The position numbers and the translations under genes were made by a program. From positions 45,160-88,859 of the forward strand of contig GL890589.1 of the NCBI GenBank assembly GCA_000209465.1: a DNA stretch of 43,700 bases. The letters run 5' to 3'. Positions 18,535 through 26,492 of this stretch are shown here, piece by piece. The notes under the pieces are model-generated. The model worked only from the letters and a program-made list of their open reading frames with translations. It was not told the origin of the DNA and did not search any database. The stretch's first letter is position 1. Each line of letters begins with the position of its first letter. Origin of the DNA: Lachnospiraceae oral taxon 107 str. F0167. Lineage in GTDB: Bacteria > Bacillota > Clostridia > Lachnospirales > Lachnospiraceae.

Positions 18535-19364
18535 AGTAATCTTAAAACCTTTAAAGGAGTAGTTTCATGTGATGCAAGGCTGTATGCACAGTTTTTATCA
18601 AGGGATTCCATTCTAACCCATTCCAATGAACGCATGGAAGCTTCCTTATCGACTGAGACAGCCGGAGGTGTAAGCTCTTTCCAGGCAAGCTCGCCATAAC
18701 CGGCATCTGCATAGAGCAGAGTAAACTTTTTGTTTTCTGAGGTTGCCCTTACTCCGAACATACCTGATGAATGTCCGAAAAGCTTTATAAGTGTTATTGA
18801 ACCGTCTCCCAAAAGGTCTAAGGACTTTTCAAAAGGACCTTCCTTGCCGTTCCAGTCAAAAATCGATATATTGGCATCCTTCCACCAACTTCTGGAATAT
18901 CTGAGAGGATTTTTAACGGCTGATTTTGCTTCATCTCTTGATACTAAAATCTTTGTATTTGGAGAAAAGTCTGCGACACCGCTGACATTCTCAAAGTCCA
19001 AATGTGTTAAAAGTATATAGTCTATATCCTTTGGAGAAAGGTTGATTTCTTCAAGTCTTGAAATAAGTGAAGAATCTTTCGGCAGAAAAAAGCGGGTGGA
19101 TGCAAAGGTGTGAGGAGCCTTTATAGCCTTGAATTGCTTGTCAAAGCTAAGAGGAATTTTAGACTCCAATTCCTTTTTTATACCTGTATCTACCAAAATA
19201 TTTTTGTTTCCGGTTTGTATAAGAAATGAAAGAACGGGAATATTTATTCTGTCTTCATTTTTTAAAAGCAAACCATGTGTTTGTGGATTAAAACCTGTAT
19301 TTCCATTATAGGCAAGAGAAGGAGCCACCATCACTTCTCCGGCTTGTAATATATGTATTTTCAT
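18516..19364 (-). CDS. Metallo-beta-lactamase-fold hydrolase with altered metal motif
   Basis: A 282-residue hydrolase of the lactonase-like MBL group. NILVDTGIK follows the N-terminal strand region. The normally HxHxDH motif reads H121-L-D123-F-E125-N126, so the two later ligands of the usual Asp-His pair are Glu and Asn. Remaining ligand sites look present: H198 in LFGHSSGM, D220 in LLYADAGYG and H266 in ASHETTP. Family members hydrolyse lactones, esters or thioesters in the cytoplasm. With this substitution metal binding may be single-site, changed or lost. ATG at 19362-19364 is the first codon. It has a consensus promoter upstream and shares its terminator with brnQ. Confidence 0.83.
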   Translation of the reverse strand: MKIHILQAGEVMVAPSLAYNGNTGFNPQTHGLLLKNEDRINIPVLSFLIQTGNKNILVDTGIKKELESKIPLSFDKQFKAIKAPHTFASTRFFLPKDSSLISRLEEINLSPKDIDYILLTHLDFENVSGVADFSPNTKILVSRDEAKSAVKNPLRYSRSWWKDANISIFDWNGKEGPFEKSLDLLGDGSITLIKLFGHSSGMFGVRATSENKKFTLLYADAGYGELAWKELTPPAVSVDKEASMRSLEWVRMESLDKNCAYSLASHETTPLKVLRLLKNQPL

Positions 19365-19405
19365 AAATAACCATACCTTATTGATTTTTAGTTGTTTGAA
19401 ATACT

Positions 19406-19434
19406 ATTATACAAAATTTAATACTGAAGGTCAA
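19406..19434 (-). promoter_or_regulatory. Promoter of the MBL-fold gene
   Basis: On the minus strand TTGACC (19429-19434) and TATAAT (19406-19411) are separated by 17 bases. The stretch TTGACCTTCAG matches the nitroreductase promoter at 10 of 11 positions. Confidence 0.78.
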
Positions 19435-19463
19435 ACTTAATATATTCTTACTATATTCTTATA

Positions 19464-19492
19464 TTGTTAATGCGAATACCATTATGTATAAT
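19464..19492 (+). promoter_or_regulatory. Promoter of the barnase-barstar operon
   Basis: TTGTTA (19464-19469), a 17-base spacer and TATAAT (19487-19492) lie 22 bases before the start codon, followed by the ribosome site GAGGTGG. Confidence 0.7.
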
Positions 19493-19514
19493 CATAAAGA
19501 TGTGAGGTGGCAAT

Positions 19515-20210
19515 ATGGTAAACAAGAAAAAAGAAGATGGAAATATACTGAAAAAACTGCTTTGGTGGATTCCCATAATCATTTTGGGCTTGATGTTCGC
19601 CCTTGGCGCTTGTACAAAGCAGGAAGCCAAAAAAGAAAGTTTAAAAGCTGAAAGTACTCAAGCTGAAAGTGCTCAAGCTGAAAGTGCTCAAAAAGAAAGT
19701 AGCGAAAAGGAATCCAAAGAAGAAACTACTTATAGCAGTAAAAAAAGCCGGAAAGAAAAGAAGAAAAAAAATCATACTAAAGAGTCAAATGAGGAAACGA
19801 CCGAATCTGTACAGGAAACTACAGAGGAAACCGAGCAGGTAAGTACATATGAAAGCAGAAGCTTAAATGTAGAAGAAAACGGAAATTATACTTCCAAAGA
19901 AGAAGTGGCATTATATATCCATACTTATGGAAAACTTCCTGTAAATTACATTACAAAAAAGCAGGCACAGGAACTTGGATGGGATCCTGAAAAGGGTAAT
20001 CTTTCAGATATATTGCCGGGAATGAGCATTGGCGGTAATGTCTTTGGAAATTATGAGGGGGCATTGCCGAGAGCCGGAGGAAGAAGATATTTTGAATGTG
20101 ATATTGACTATGAGGGCGGATACAGAGGTGCCAAAAGAATAGTTTATTCAAATGACGGGCTGGTATTTTATACGGAAGACCATTATAATACTTTTGAACA
20201 AATATATTAG
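19515..20210 (+). CDS. Barnase-family ribonuclease with lipoprotein anchor
   Basis: A secreted guanyl-type ribonuclease of 231 residues. Residues 10-33 form a hydrophobic signal with lipobox ALGAC (Cys33), predicting a lipid anchor on the outer face of the membrane. Residues 34-115 are a disordered Ser/Glu/Lys linker including three 15-bp DNA repeats (19647-19691). Residues 127-231 are a complete barnase domain: GKLPVNYITKKQAQELGW, KGNLSDILPGMSIGG, and the active residues corresponding to barnase K27, E73, R83, R87 and H102 at K140, E194, R204, R208 and H223. All are present, so the enzyme should be active. The next gene encodes its barstar-type inhibitor. Classical barnase is freely secreted, so the tether is unusual. 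Confidence 0.9.
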   Translation: MVNKKKEDGNILKKLLWWIPIIILGLMFALGACTKQEAKKESLKAESTQAESAQAESAQKESSEKESKEETTYSSKKSRKEKKKKNHTKESNEETTESVQETTEETEQVSTYESRSLNVEENGNYTSKEEVALYIHTYGKLPVNYITKKQAQELGWDPEKGNLSDILPGMSIGGNVFGNYEGALPRAGGRRYFECDIDYEGGYRGAKRIVYSNDGLVFYTEDHYNTFEQIY

Positions 20211-20214
20211 GTAA

Positions 20215-20493
20215 ATGCAAATGAATAATATAACTTTGAAATTGGATAAATTTAGCACAAAAAACGAGATTCATAATTATTTAAAAAAGAAAATGAAATT
20301 TCCTGATTATTATGGTGGAAATTTGGATGCGCTGTTTGATTGTCTGACCGATATAAGTTCTGATACGGCTATTGATATAAGATATGATATAAACAGCGAT
20401 ATACAAAGGGCAGTACTTGAAGTATTCAGTGATGCTGTAGCTGCAAATACACATTTAGCCATAATAAAGACAAAGGTAAGTAAAAAAAAGTAA
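20215..20493 (+). CDS. Barstar-family ribonuclease inhibitor
   Basis: A 92-residue cytoplasmic immunity protein for the adjacent barnase. The barnase-binding helix FPDYYGGNLDALFDCLTD is clearly conserved. Asp38 and Asp42 fit barstar Asp35 and Asp39, the latter being the main residue that plugs the ribonuclease active site. The helix ending near VLEVFSDAVAAN corresponds to the region around barstar Glu76-Glu80. It begins four bases after the ribonuclease stop, and ATG 20215 and ATG 20221 are both possible starts, with little ribosome-site evidence to choose between them. The pairing gives high confidence in both assignments. Confidence 0.92.
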   Translation: MQMNNITLKLDKFSTKNEIHNYLKKKMKFPDYYGGNLDALFDCLTDISSDTAIDIRYDINSDIQRAVLEVFSDAVAANTHLAIIKTKVSKKK

Positions 20494-20519
20494 ATTTGTG
20501 ATCTTGGAACGGAGAGTAG

Positions 20520-22238
20520 ATGGAGTCAAAGTGGATGCTTTATACAAAGCGGGCTGAATTTGAGAAAATATCAGCCCGTTTTAATATTTCACCTGTATTG
20601 GCAAGGATTATAATAAATAGAGATATAAAGGAAGAGGATTTCTCGATATTTCTTCAAAATGATTTAAAACTTATGCATAATGCAGGAGGGCTTACAGGTA
20701 TAGAAAAAGCCTATGAAATTATTATGGAGGAGATAGAATCCGGAAGAAAAATAAGGGTTGTGGGAGATTATGATATTGACGGAGTATGCTCATCATATAT
20801 TCTTGTAAAGGCATTAAAATATTTCGGAGCAAATGTAGATGTAAAAATACCCGACAGGATAAAAGACGGCTACGGAATCAATGATAATATTATAAATGAT
20901 GCGGCAAATGACGGTGTTTCAATGATTATCACCTGTGATAACGGCATTGCGGCACATAGTCAAATGGAGCTTGCAAAAAGACTTGGAATAAAGGTAATTA
21001 TTACAGACCATCATGAGGTATATCAGGAGGATGGCAAAGACCTTCTGCCTGTTGCAAATGTGGTGATTAATCCTAAAAGAAGCGACTGTGATTATCCTTT
21101 TAAAAGTATTTGCGGAGGTTTGGTTGCATATAAGCTGATGGAATATATATATGAGAGATTGTATTCCAAAAAGATTTATGATGATGAGAAACTTACAGAC
21201 CTTTTGGAGGTGGCGGCAATAGCTACTATAGGTGATGTTATGCCGCTTGTGGATGAAAACAGGATACTGGTAAAAAACGGTCTGAAAAGCCTAATGCATA
21301 CAAAAAACCTCGGATTGCAGGCGCTTATAAAGGTGACAGGCATGGAGGGCAAAAAACTGACAGCCTATAGCATAGGTTTTGTACTGGGACCTTGCCTTAA
21401 TGCAGGAGGAAGGCTTGAGAATGCTCTGATTGCACTTAATATGTTTATGGCGGAAAGTGAAGAAGAGGCTATGGAATATGCTTCTCATCTAAAGGAACTT
21501 AATGATGAGAGAAAGGATTTGACATTAAAAAATGTAAAAAGGGCAATTGAAATAGCAGAAAATGAATATTCAGATAATGATATTTTGGTTATATATCTGG
21601 ATGATTGTCATGAGTCCATTGCCGGAATAATAGCGGGCAGAGTAAGGGAGGCGGTAGGAAAGCCGACCATTATACTTACGGAGGCTTTCGGTGAAGAGGG
21701 TATGATAAAGGGCTCCGGAAGGTCAATAGAAAGTTATAATATGTTTGAGGCATTGTATGAGGTCAAGGATATATTTGTGAAATTCGGAGGACATCATATG
21801 GCGGCAGGAATGAGTTTAAAAAAGGAAAGGCTTGATAAGTTCAGGGAGAGATTGAATGAAAACTCTAAGCTATGTGCTGAGGATTTTGTACAAAAGATAT
21901 GGATTGATATAGCATTGCCTTTTTCATATCTGAGTCTTGATTTTGTAAGGGAACTTGATAAGCTTGAGCCTTTCGGAAATAAAAATGAAAAACCGAAATT
22001 TGCAAGAAAGGATATAAAAATCATTTCAAAAACCATATTGGGAAAGAATAAAAATGTGGTGAAAATGGTATTGGAGGATGTGGACAAAACTGCTGTAGAA
22101 GCGATATATTTTGGTGACGGAGAGGAGTTTTTTAAAAGCATTCAGGATAAAAAAACAATAGATATAATATATTATCCCGATATCAATGAATATGGTGGCA
22201 GAGAAAGTTTGCAAATAGTTATAAGTAATTATAGGTAA
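20520..22238 (+). CDS. recJ: Single-stranded-DNA-specific exonuclease RecJ
   Basis: A 572-residue 5'-3' exonuclease of the DHH superfamily, used in recombination and repair. It contains VVGDYDIDGVCSSYIL (metal-binding Asp motif), IITDHHEVYQ (DHH motif), the FVLGPCLNAGGRLENA segment, and the DHHA1 motif KFGGHHMAAGMSL, followed by a C-terminal binding domain. The length is typical. ATG 20520 follows GGAGAGTAG. It sits 26 bases after barstar and 75 before glyA, so it may be read from the barnase promoter as well as its own. Confidence 0.93.
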   Translation: MESKWMLYTKRAEFEKISARFNISPVLARIIINRDIKEEDFSIFLQNDLKLMHNAGGLTGIEKAYEIIMEEIESGRKIRVVGDYDIDGVCSSYILVKALKYFGANVDVKIPDRIKDGYGINDNIINDAANDGVSMIITCDNGIAAHSQMELAKRLGIKVIITDHHEVYQEDGKDLLPVANVVINPKRSDCDYPFKSICGGLVAYKLMEYIYERLYSKKIYDDEKLTDLLEVAAIATIGDVMPLVDENRILVKNGLKSLMHTKNLGLQALIKVTGMEGKKLTAYSIGFVLGPCLNAGGRLENALIALNMFMAESEEEAMEYASHLKELNDERKDLTLKNVKRAIEIAENEYSDNDILVIYLDDCHESIAGIIAGRVREAVGKPTIILTEAFGEEGMIKGSGRSIESYNMFEALYEVKDIFVKFGGHHMAAGMSLKKERLDKFRERLNENSKLCAEDFVQKIWIDIALPFSYLSLDFVRELDKLEPFGNKNEKPKFARKDIKIISKTILGKNKNVVKMVLEDVDKTAVEAIYFGDGEEFFKSIQDKKTIDIIYYPDINEYGGRESLQIVISNYR

Positions 22239-22313
22239 AAAATATATAGCAAAGCAATTTGATTTATTGTATACTTTCATAAGCAATAGTATGCAGGTAG
22301 GAGAAAAACAGAT

Positions 22314-23561
22314 ATGGTTAATGAAGTGATGAACTTTTTAAAGGAGATTGACCCCGAGGTAGGAAATGCAGTAGAAAAAGAGGCAAACAGACAGAGAAGA
22401 AATCTTGAGCTTATTGCATCTGAAAATATTGTATCGGAAGCCGTAATGATGGCAATGGGGACAGTGCTCACAAATAAATATGCTGAAGGATATCCCGGAA
22501 AAAGATATTATGGCGGTTGTGAAGATGTAGATATTGTAGAAAGTATTGCAATCGAAAGAGCAAAGAAATTATTCGGTTGTGATTATGCAAATGTTCAGCC
22601 TCATTCAGGTGCACAGGCAAATATGGCTGTATTCCTTGCAATGCTTGAGGCAGGAGATACGGTTCTTGGAATGAATCTAAACCATGGAGGACATTTAACA
22701 CATGGTTCAGCAGTAAATTTCTCGGGAAAATACTTTAATATAGTTCCGTACGGTGTAAATGATGAAGGCTTTATAGATTATGATGAGCTTGAGAAGATAG
22801 CGATAGAGCATAAGCCCAAAATGATTATTGCAGGTGCAAGTGCCTATGCAAGAACAATTGATTTTAAGAGATTCAGAGAAGTTGCGGATAAGGTAGGGGC
22901 ATATCTGATGGTGGATATGGCACATATTGCAGGGCTTGTAGCGGCAGGAATTCATCCTTCACCGATAGGAATAGCTGATGTTGTAACTACTACAACACAT
23001 AAAACACTTAGAGGTCCAAGAGGAGGTCTTATTCTTGCCAATAAGGAAGCGGCTGAGAAATTTAACTTTAATAAGGCTGTATTCCCGGGAATACAGGGCG
23101 GACCGTTGGAGCATGTGATAGCATCAAAGGCGGTTTGTTTTGGTGAAGCTCTAAAGCCTGAGTTTAAAAAGTATCAGGAACAGATAGTAAAAAATGCAAA
23201 GGCATTGGCGGATGCATTGATATCTGAGGGCTTTAATATTCTTACAGGAGGAACCGACAATCATTTGATGTTACTTGACCTTAGAGGAACGGGCATCACA
23301 GGTAAGGAACTTCAAAACAAATGTGATGAAGTATATATTACTTTGAATAAGAATACAGTTCCAAACGATCCGCAGAGTCCTTTTACTACAAGCGGTGTCA
23401 GAATAGGAACTCCTGCCGTTACAAGCAGAGGCCTTGTGGAAGAAGATATGAAGCAGATAGCAAGACTTATAAAGATGACAGCTTATGAGTTTGATACAAA
23501 GGCGGATGAGATAAGAGCCGAAGTCATAAAGCTTATGGACAAATATCCTATTTACAAATAA
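22314..23561 (+). CDS. glyA: Serine hydroxymethyltransferase
   Basis: A PLP-dependent enzyme of 415 residues converting serine and tetrahydrofolate to glycine and methylene-THF, the main one-carbon source. Family motifs are intact: [26 protein letters not shown], the Schiff-base lysine in [14 protein letters not shown], and [15 protein letters not shown] near the C terminus. It runs from ATG 22314, nine bases after GGAGA. apt follows after 43 bases. Confidence 0.96.
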   Translation: MVNEVMNFLKEIDPEVGNAVEKEANRQRRNLELIASENIVSEAVMMAMGTVLTNKYAEGYPGKRYYGGCEDVDIVESIAIERAKKLFGCDYANVQPHSGAQANMAVFLAMLEAGDTVLGMNLNHGGHLTHGSAVNFSGKYFNIVPYGVNDEGFIDYDELEKIAIEHKPKMIIAGASAYARTIDFKRFREVADKVGAYLMVDMAHIAGLVAAGIHPSPIGIADVVTTTTHKTLRGPRGGLILANKEAAEKFNFNKAVFPGIQGGPLEHVIASKAVCFGEALKPEFKKYQEQIVKNAKALADALISEGFNILTGGTDNHLMLLDLRGTGITGKELQNKCDEVYITLNKNTVPNDPQSPFTTSGVRIGTPAVTSRGLVEEDMKQIARLIKMTAYEFDTKADEIRAEVIKLMDKYPIYK

Positions 23562-23578
23562 GAATAATTTGGAAAGGA

Positions 23579-23602
23579 CAGCCCAAGAATAATTTTGGGC
23601 TG
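23579..23602 (+). promoter_or_regulatory. Hairpin in the apt leader
   Basis: CAGCCCAA (23579-23586) and TTGGGCTG (23595-23602) pair perfectly between a Shine-Dalgarno-like GGAAAGGA (23571-23578) and the apt start codons. There is no T run, so it does not look like a terminator. Confidence 0.55.
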
Positions 23603-23616
23603 CTTTGGTGTGTTCA

Positions 23617-24141
23617 ATGAAAGAATTAAAGGATTATGTAAGGAGTATACCTGATTTTCCGGAGCCGGGAATAATATTCAGGGATGTAACCACTATATTG
23701 CAGGATGCCGACGGTCTTGCTCTAAGTATTGACGGTTTGAGAAATGAAATAAAAGATTTGGACTATAATCTCATTGTAGGTCCTGAATCAAGAGGATTTA
23801 TATTCGGTGTACCTGTAGCCTATGCAGAGCATAAGGCATTTATACCTGTAAGAAAAAAAGGTAAATTACCTTGTGAGACCGTGAGCATGGATTATGATTT
23901 GGAGTATGGCAAGGCTACAATTGAAATCCATAAGGATGCTATAAAGCCGGGTGATAAGGTGGTTATAATAGATGACCTTATTGCAACAGGAGGAACAATA
24001 GAGGCTATTACAAAGCTTGTAGAGAGTCTTGGCGGAGAGATTGTAAAGATTGTATTTGTTATGGAGTTGGAAGGATTGAAAGGCAAAGAAAAGCTCTCAA
24101 AATATGATATCGCAAGTTTAATAAAATATGAGGGCAAATAG
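23617..24141 (+). CDS. apt: Adenine phosphoribosyltransferase
   Basis: A purine-salvage enzyme joining adenine and PRPP to AMP. It has FPEPGIIFRDVTTIL at the N terminus, GPESRGFIFG, and the PRPP-binding loop VVIIDDLIATGGTIEA. From ATG 23617 it has 174 residues, matching the family. TTG 23605 and GTG 23608 are possible earlier starts. The ribosome site is distant (GGAAAGGA at 23571-23578) and separated by a hairpin, so the true start is less certain than the function. Confidence 0.93.
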   Translation: MKELKDYVRSIPDFPEPGIIFRDVTTILQDADGLALSIDGLRNEIKDLDYNLIVGPESRGFIFGVPVAYAEHKAFIPVRKKGKLPCETVSMDYDLEYGKATIEIHKDAIKPGDKVVIIDDLIATGGTIEAITKLVESLGGEIVKIVFVMELEGLKGKEKLSKYDIASLIKYEGK

Positions 24142-24146
24142 AATTA

Positions 24147-24187
24147 AAGAGGCATAATTTCTGTATTGGAGTTATGTCTTTTTTATT
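24147..24187 (+). terminator. Terminator after apt
   Basis: AAGAGGCATAA and TTATGTCTTTT pair with two G-T contacts around an internal GTATTG loop, followed by a T-rich run. Confidence 0.65.
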
Positions 24188-24211
24188 TGATTTTCTATTA
24201 TATTATTTTTT

Positions 24212-24267
24212 TTGACTTTTATAGCATTATAATATATAATATATAATATATAATATATTTGTACAAA
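24212..24267 (+). promoter_or_regulatory. Promoter with tandem AATATAT repeats and TTTGTACAAA palindrome
   Basis: TTGACT (24212-24217), 17 bases, and consensus TATAAT (24235-24240) form a strong promoter for the BlaI-type regulator gene. The -10 lies within four tandem AATATAT units (24231-24258), each carrying a TATAAT-like hexamer. The palindrome TTTGTACAAA (24258-24267) follows, in position for an autorepressor site. Confidence 0.7.
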
Positions 24268-24301
24268 CAAAAATATCATCAAAAGTAAAAGGATAGGTTT
24301 T

Positions 24302-24715
24302 ATGGGGAGCGGTTTCTTGGAATACTTAGGCGGAATGAAGAATTTAACGCCCAAAGAATATGATTTTATGAAGAAATTTATATGGACACATTCAGGCGAG
24401 ATATCAAGCAGTGAGATTTATGAGGAAGCAGGAATGCCGAGAGGAAGTGTAAGCGGAATTTTATTCAGCGTTTCCGAAAAGGGATATTTGAAAAAGAAAC
24501 AAGTCGGCTGGCATCATATATACACTGTTTTAATATCCGAGCTTGAATATGAAAGGGCATTGTTAAGACAGCAGATAAAAGAGGCGACAGGCAAAGGCTC
24601 CTTTGAATATCTGATAGCCGCCTTTTATGGAAAAGATACATTAAGTGAGGAGCAGCTTGGTAAAATCAACAATTTATTAAAGGACTTTGAAAATGCTTTG
24701 GGCGATGACAAATGA
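24302..24715 (+). CDS. BlaI/MecI-like winged-helix repressor
   Basis: A 137-residue predicted DNA-binding protein. Its central part (LTPKEYDFMKKFIWTHSGEI, then IYEEAGMPRGSVSGILFSVSEKGYLKKK) has the winged-helix arrangement of BlaI/MecI repressors, and a leucine-rich C-terminal dimer region follows. ATG 24302 follows AAGGATAGG. ATG 24335, beginning MKNLTPKEY, looks more like the family N terminus, so the first eleven residues are uncertain. It overlaps the M56 peptidase gene, the standard two-gene sensor arrangement in which the peptidase signal leads to cleavage of the repressor. Confidence 0.82.
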   Translation: MGSGFLEYLGGMKNLTPKEYDFMKKFIWTHSGEISSSEIYEEAGMPRGSVSGILFSVSEKGYLKKKQVGWHHIYTVLISELEYERALLRQQIKEATGKGSFEYLIAAFYGKDTLSEEQLGKINNLLKDFENALGDDK

Positions 24716-26132
24716 CATGGGGGCGGCAAGTGATTTTCTATTTATACTGTTTGTGCCTATAATAGTTACGAACATAGTTATTGTTTTAATGGTATTTATT
24801 AAAGACTACCTTGAAAAGATATTAAGTATGTGTCAGCTTAACAAACTGCTTAAGGGTTTTATGCTGTATATTTCATCTTCACTCCTGGTAATTACAGGAT
24901 ATATTGTAGGCAGGTTTTTGATTACTGAAAAACTCAATGTTATAAGCAATGATGTATCCGAATTGTCTTTTGTCAGAGATAAGACCATTGCTAATGCCAC
25001 TTCTTTTGGCGGAAACCTTATATTCTTAATTCTGCTTGCAGTCTGGTTTATAGGGATATTTGCTTTAGGAATAAACCAGTTAATTAAGGAAAGAGCTTTC
25101 TTAAAGAAACTTGATAGACTAAGTGAACTCATAACTGACGGTACAAGTATTGAAACAAAAGATAGGCTTATTGAAGAAATGGGCATAAAAAAGGATTTCA
25201 GGGTGTTTATAAACTCCATAATACCTTCCCCGTTTATAATAGGGTTTGTTAAGTCGAAGATATTTTTATCAGAAAATAGTCTCTCGGATTTGGAAACGGA
25301 GATTATATTAAGACATGAAATGACGCACTTAAAAGCTAAGGATTATTTTTATCGCAGGCTTATGTTTATGCTTTGTGTGATGTATTGGTTTAATCCTGCC
25401 GTACATATTTTTCTGAATAAATTCATTGAAATAAATGAAATGGCGTGTGATGAAGCCACATTAAAAAATTATTCAGACAGAGAAAAATTAATTTATGCAA
25501 AGCTTCTGCGTGATATGGCGTGCAGTAAGCCTGATATAGAAAATATTATATGTTTAACAGGAAAAACAACGATAAGTCTCCAAAGGAGGATAATTAACAT
25601 TATGAATAGTAAAAAAATGATGAAAAGGATACCCTATATTGCTTTATCAACACTGATACTTGGAATATGCCCTGTAATATCTTATGCGGCAACCAACAGC
25701 TCTATAGATATGCAGACTTATGTAATTGACATGCTGGATAAAGATATAGAAGAAACTGCTGATACTGAACTTATAGAACAGCAGGAAATGGATAATACGG
25801 ATATTACAGCAGTTATGTTAGAGGAAGCAGTGCCTATGAGCGGAAGCGTTGACATAGACATAAATGTGGACGGTAAAATCAGGGTTATTACAAACACAGT
25901 ATATATGAGAAAAGGTTCAAAAGTAACTTTTACATTATATGCTGACAATTCCGACAATAAGTTCAGAATCGGATTATTGGACAGTAAAAATAAAAAGGTT
26001 TTTGTAAATTCAAAAAGTGGAGAGGCTAGACATACATTTACGGTCAATACTTCCGGAGAATATAGACTTTTTATAGAGGGACTTGAGAATAAAAACATTC
26101 ATATAACAGGAAGCATATATATAAAAAATTAA
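24693..26132 (+). CDS. BlaR1-like M56 membrane metallopeptidase without penicillin-binding domain
   Basis: A 479-residue polytopic membrane protein with N-terminal hydrophobic segments, a cytoplasmic M56 zinc peptidase segment with HEMTH at 208-212 and the following EINEMACDEATLKNYSD, then a last membrane segment (RIPYIALSTLILGICPVISYA). After that comes an extracellular tail of about 140 residues: an acidic linker, then a beta-rich stretch (DINVDGKIRVITNTVYMRKG; GEYRLFIEGLENKN). Classical BlaR1 ends in a beta-lactam-binding domain with SxxK, which is absent here, so the signal sensed is probably different. I prefer ATG 24693 after AAAGGA. It overlaps the repressor gene by 23 bases. Confidence 0.83.
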   Translation: MLWAMTNDMGAASDFLFILFVPIIVTNIVIVLMVFIKDYLEKILSMCQLNKLLKGFMLYISSSLLVITGYIVGRFLITEKLNVISNDVSELSFVRDKTIANATSFGGNLIFLILLAVWFIGIFALGINQLIKERAFLKKLDRLSELITDGTSIETKDRLIEEMGIKKDFRVFINSIIPSPFIIGFVKSKIFLSENSLSDLETEIILRHEMTHLKAKDYFYRRLMFMLCVMYWFNPAVHIFLNKFIEINEMACDEATLKNYSDREKLIYAKLLRDMACSKPDIENIICLTGKTTISLQRRIINIMNSKKMMKRIPYIALSTLILGICPVISYAATNSSIDMQTYVIDMLDKDIEETADTELIEQQEMDNTDITAVMLEEAVPMSGSVDIDINVDGKIRVITNTVYMRKGSKVTFTLYADNSDNKFRIGLLDSKNKKVFVNSKSGEARHTFTVNTSGEYRLFIEGLENKNIHITGSIYIKN

Positions 26133-26492
26133 AATCATGCAAGCTTGTGTAGCAGATGTAATCTTGTAACATTAGGTGATTGCAAGAGCTGACTAAATCA
26201 ATTTATTTATAAATAGTGAATGTATAATTTACTATAGGCACATAAGCAAAAATATTAATTTGATTTTAGTATTTTGCAAGTACCTGTAGCGATAAAAAAT
26301 CTAAAGAAAGGAAAGGAGTACAATTTTTATGAAAAAGATAAATCCTATGAGGTACAAGAATGGAGATTATTATTTTGTTTAGTTTTGGAATGTTGCTATA
26401 ATCAAGTATTTTTCGATATTTTAATACTGGCAATATAAAAGAATAGAAAAATATATATTTGAAGATTTTTATTAAGCAAGGAGGAATGCAAG
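26133..26492. other. 360-base intergenic region with a minor ORF and promoter
   Basis: This AT-rich stretch holds a 17-residue ORF (26329-26382) and a possible promoter (TTGTTT 26375-26380, 16 bases, TATAAT 26397-26402) serving the downstream secreted protein. I see no RNA gene in it. Confidence 0.5.
26329..26382 (+). CDS. Possible 17-residue basic peptide
   Basis: ATG at 26329 follows an excellent ribosome site (AAAGGAAAGGAG, nine to ten bases upstream). The peptide reads MKKINPMRYKNGDYYFV and ends in TAG. Nothing matches a known family. It could be a real small protein, a leader peptide, or the preserved start of a deleted gene. Its last codons overlap the promoter proposed for the next gene. 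Confidence 0.3.
   Translation: MKKINPMRYKNGDYYFV

Noticed and set aside
24231-24258. AATATAT repeats as a CRISPR or replication origin element
   Set aside because: The units are only seven bases, contiguous and without spacers. They overlap a well-formed promoter and no initiator gene is near.
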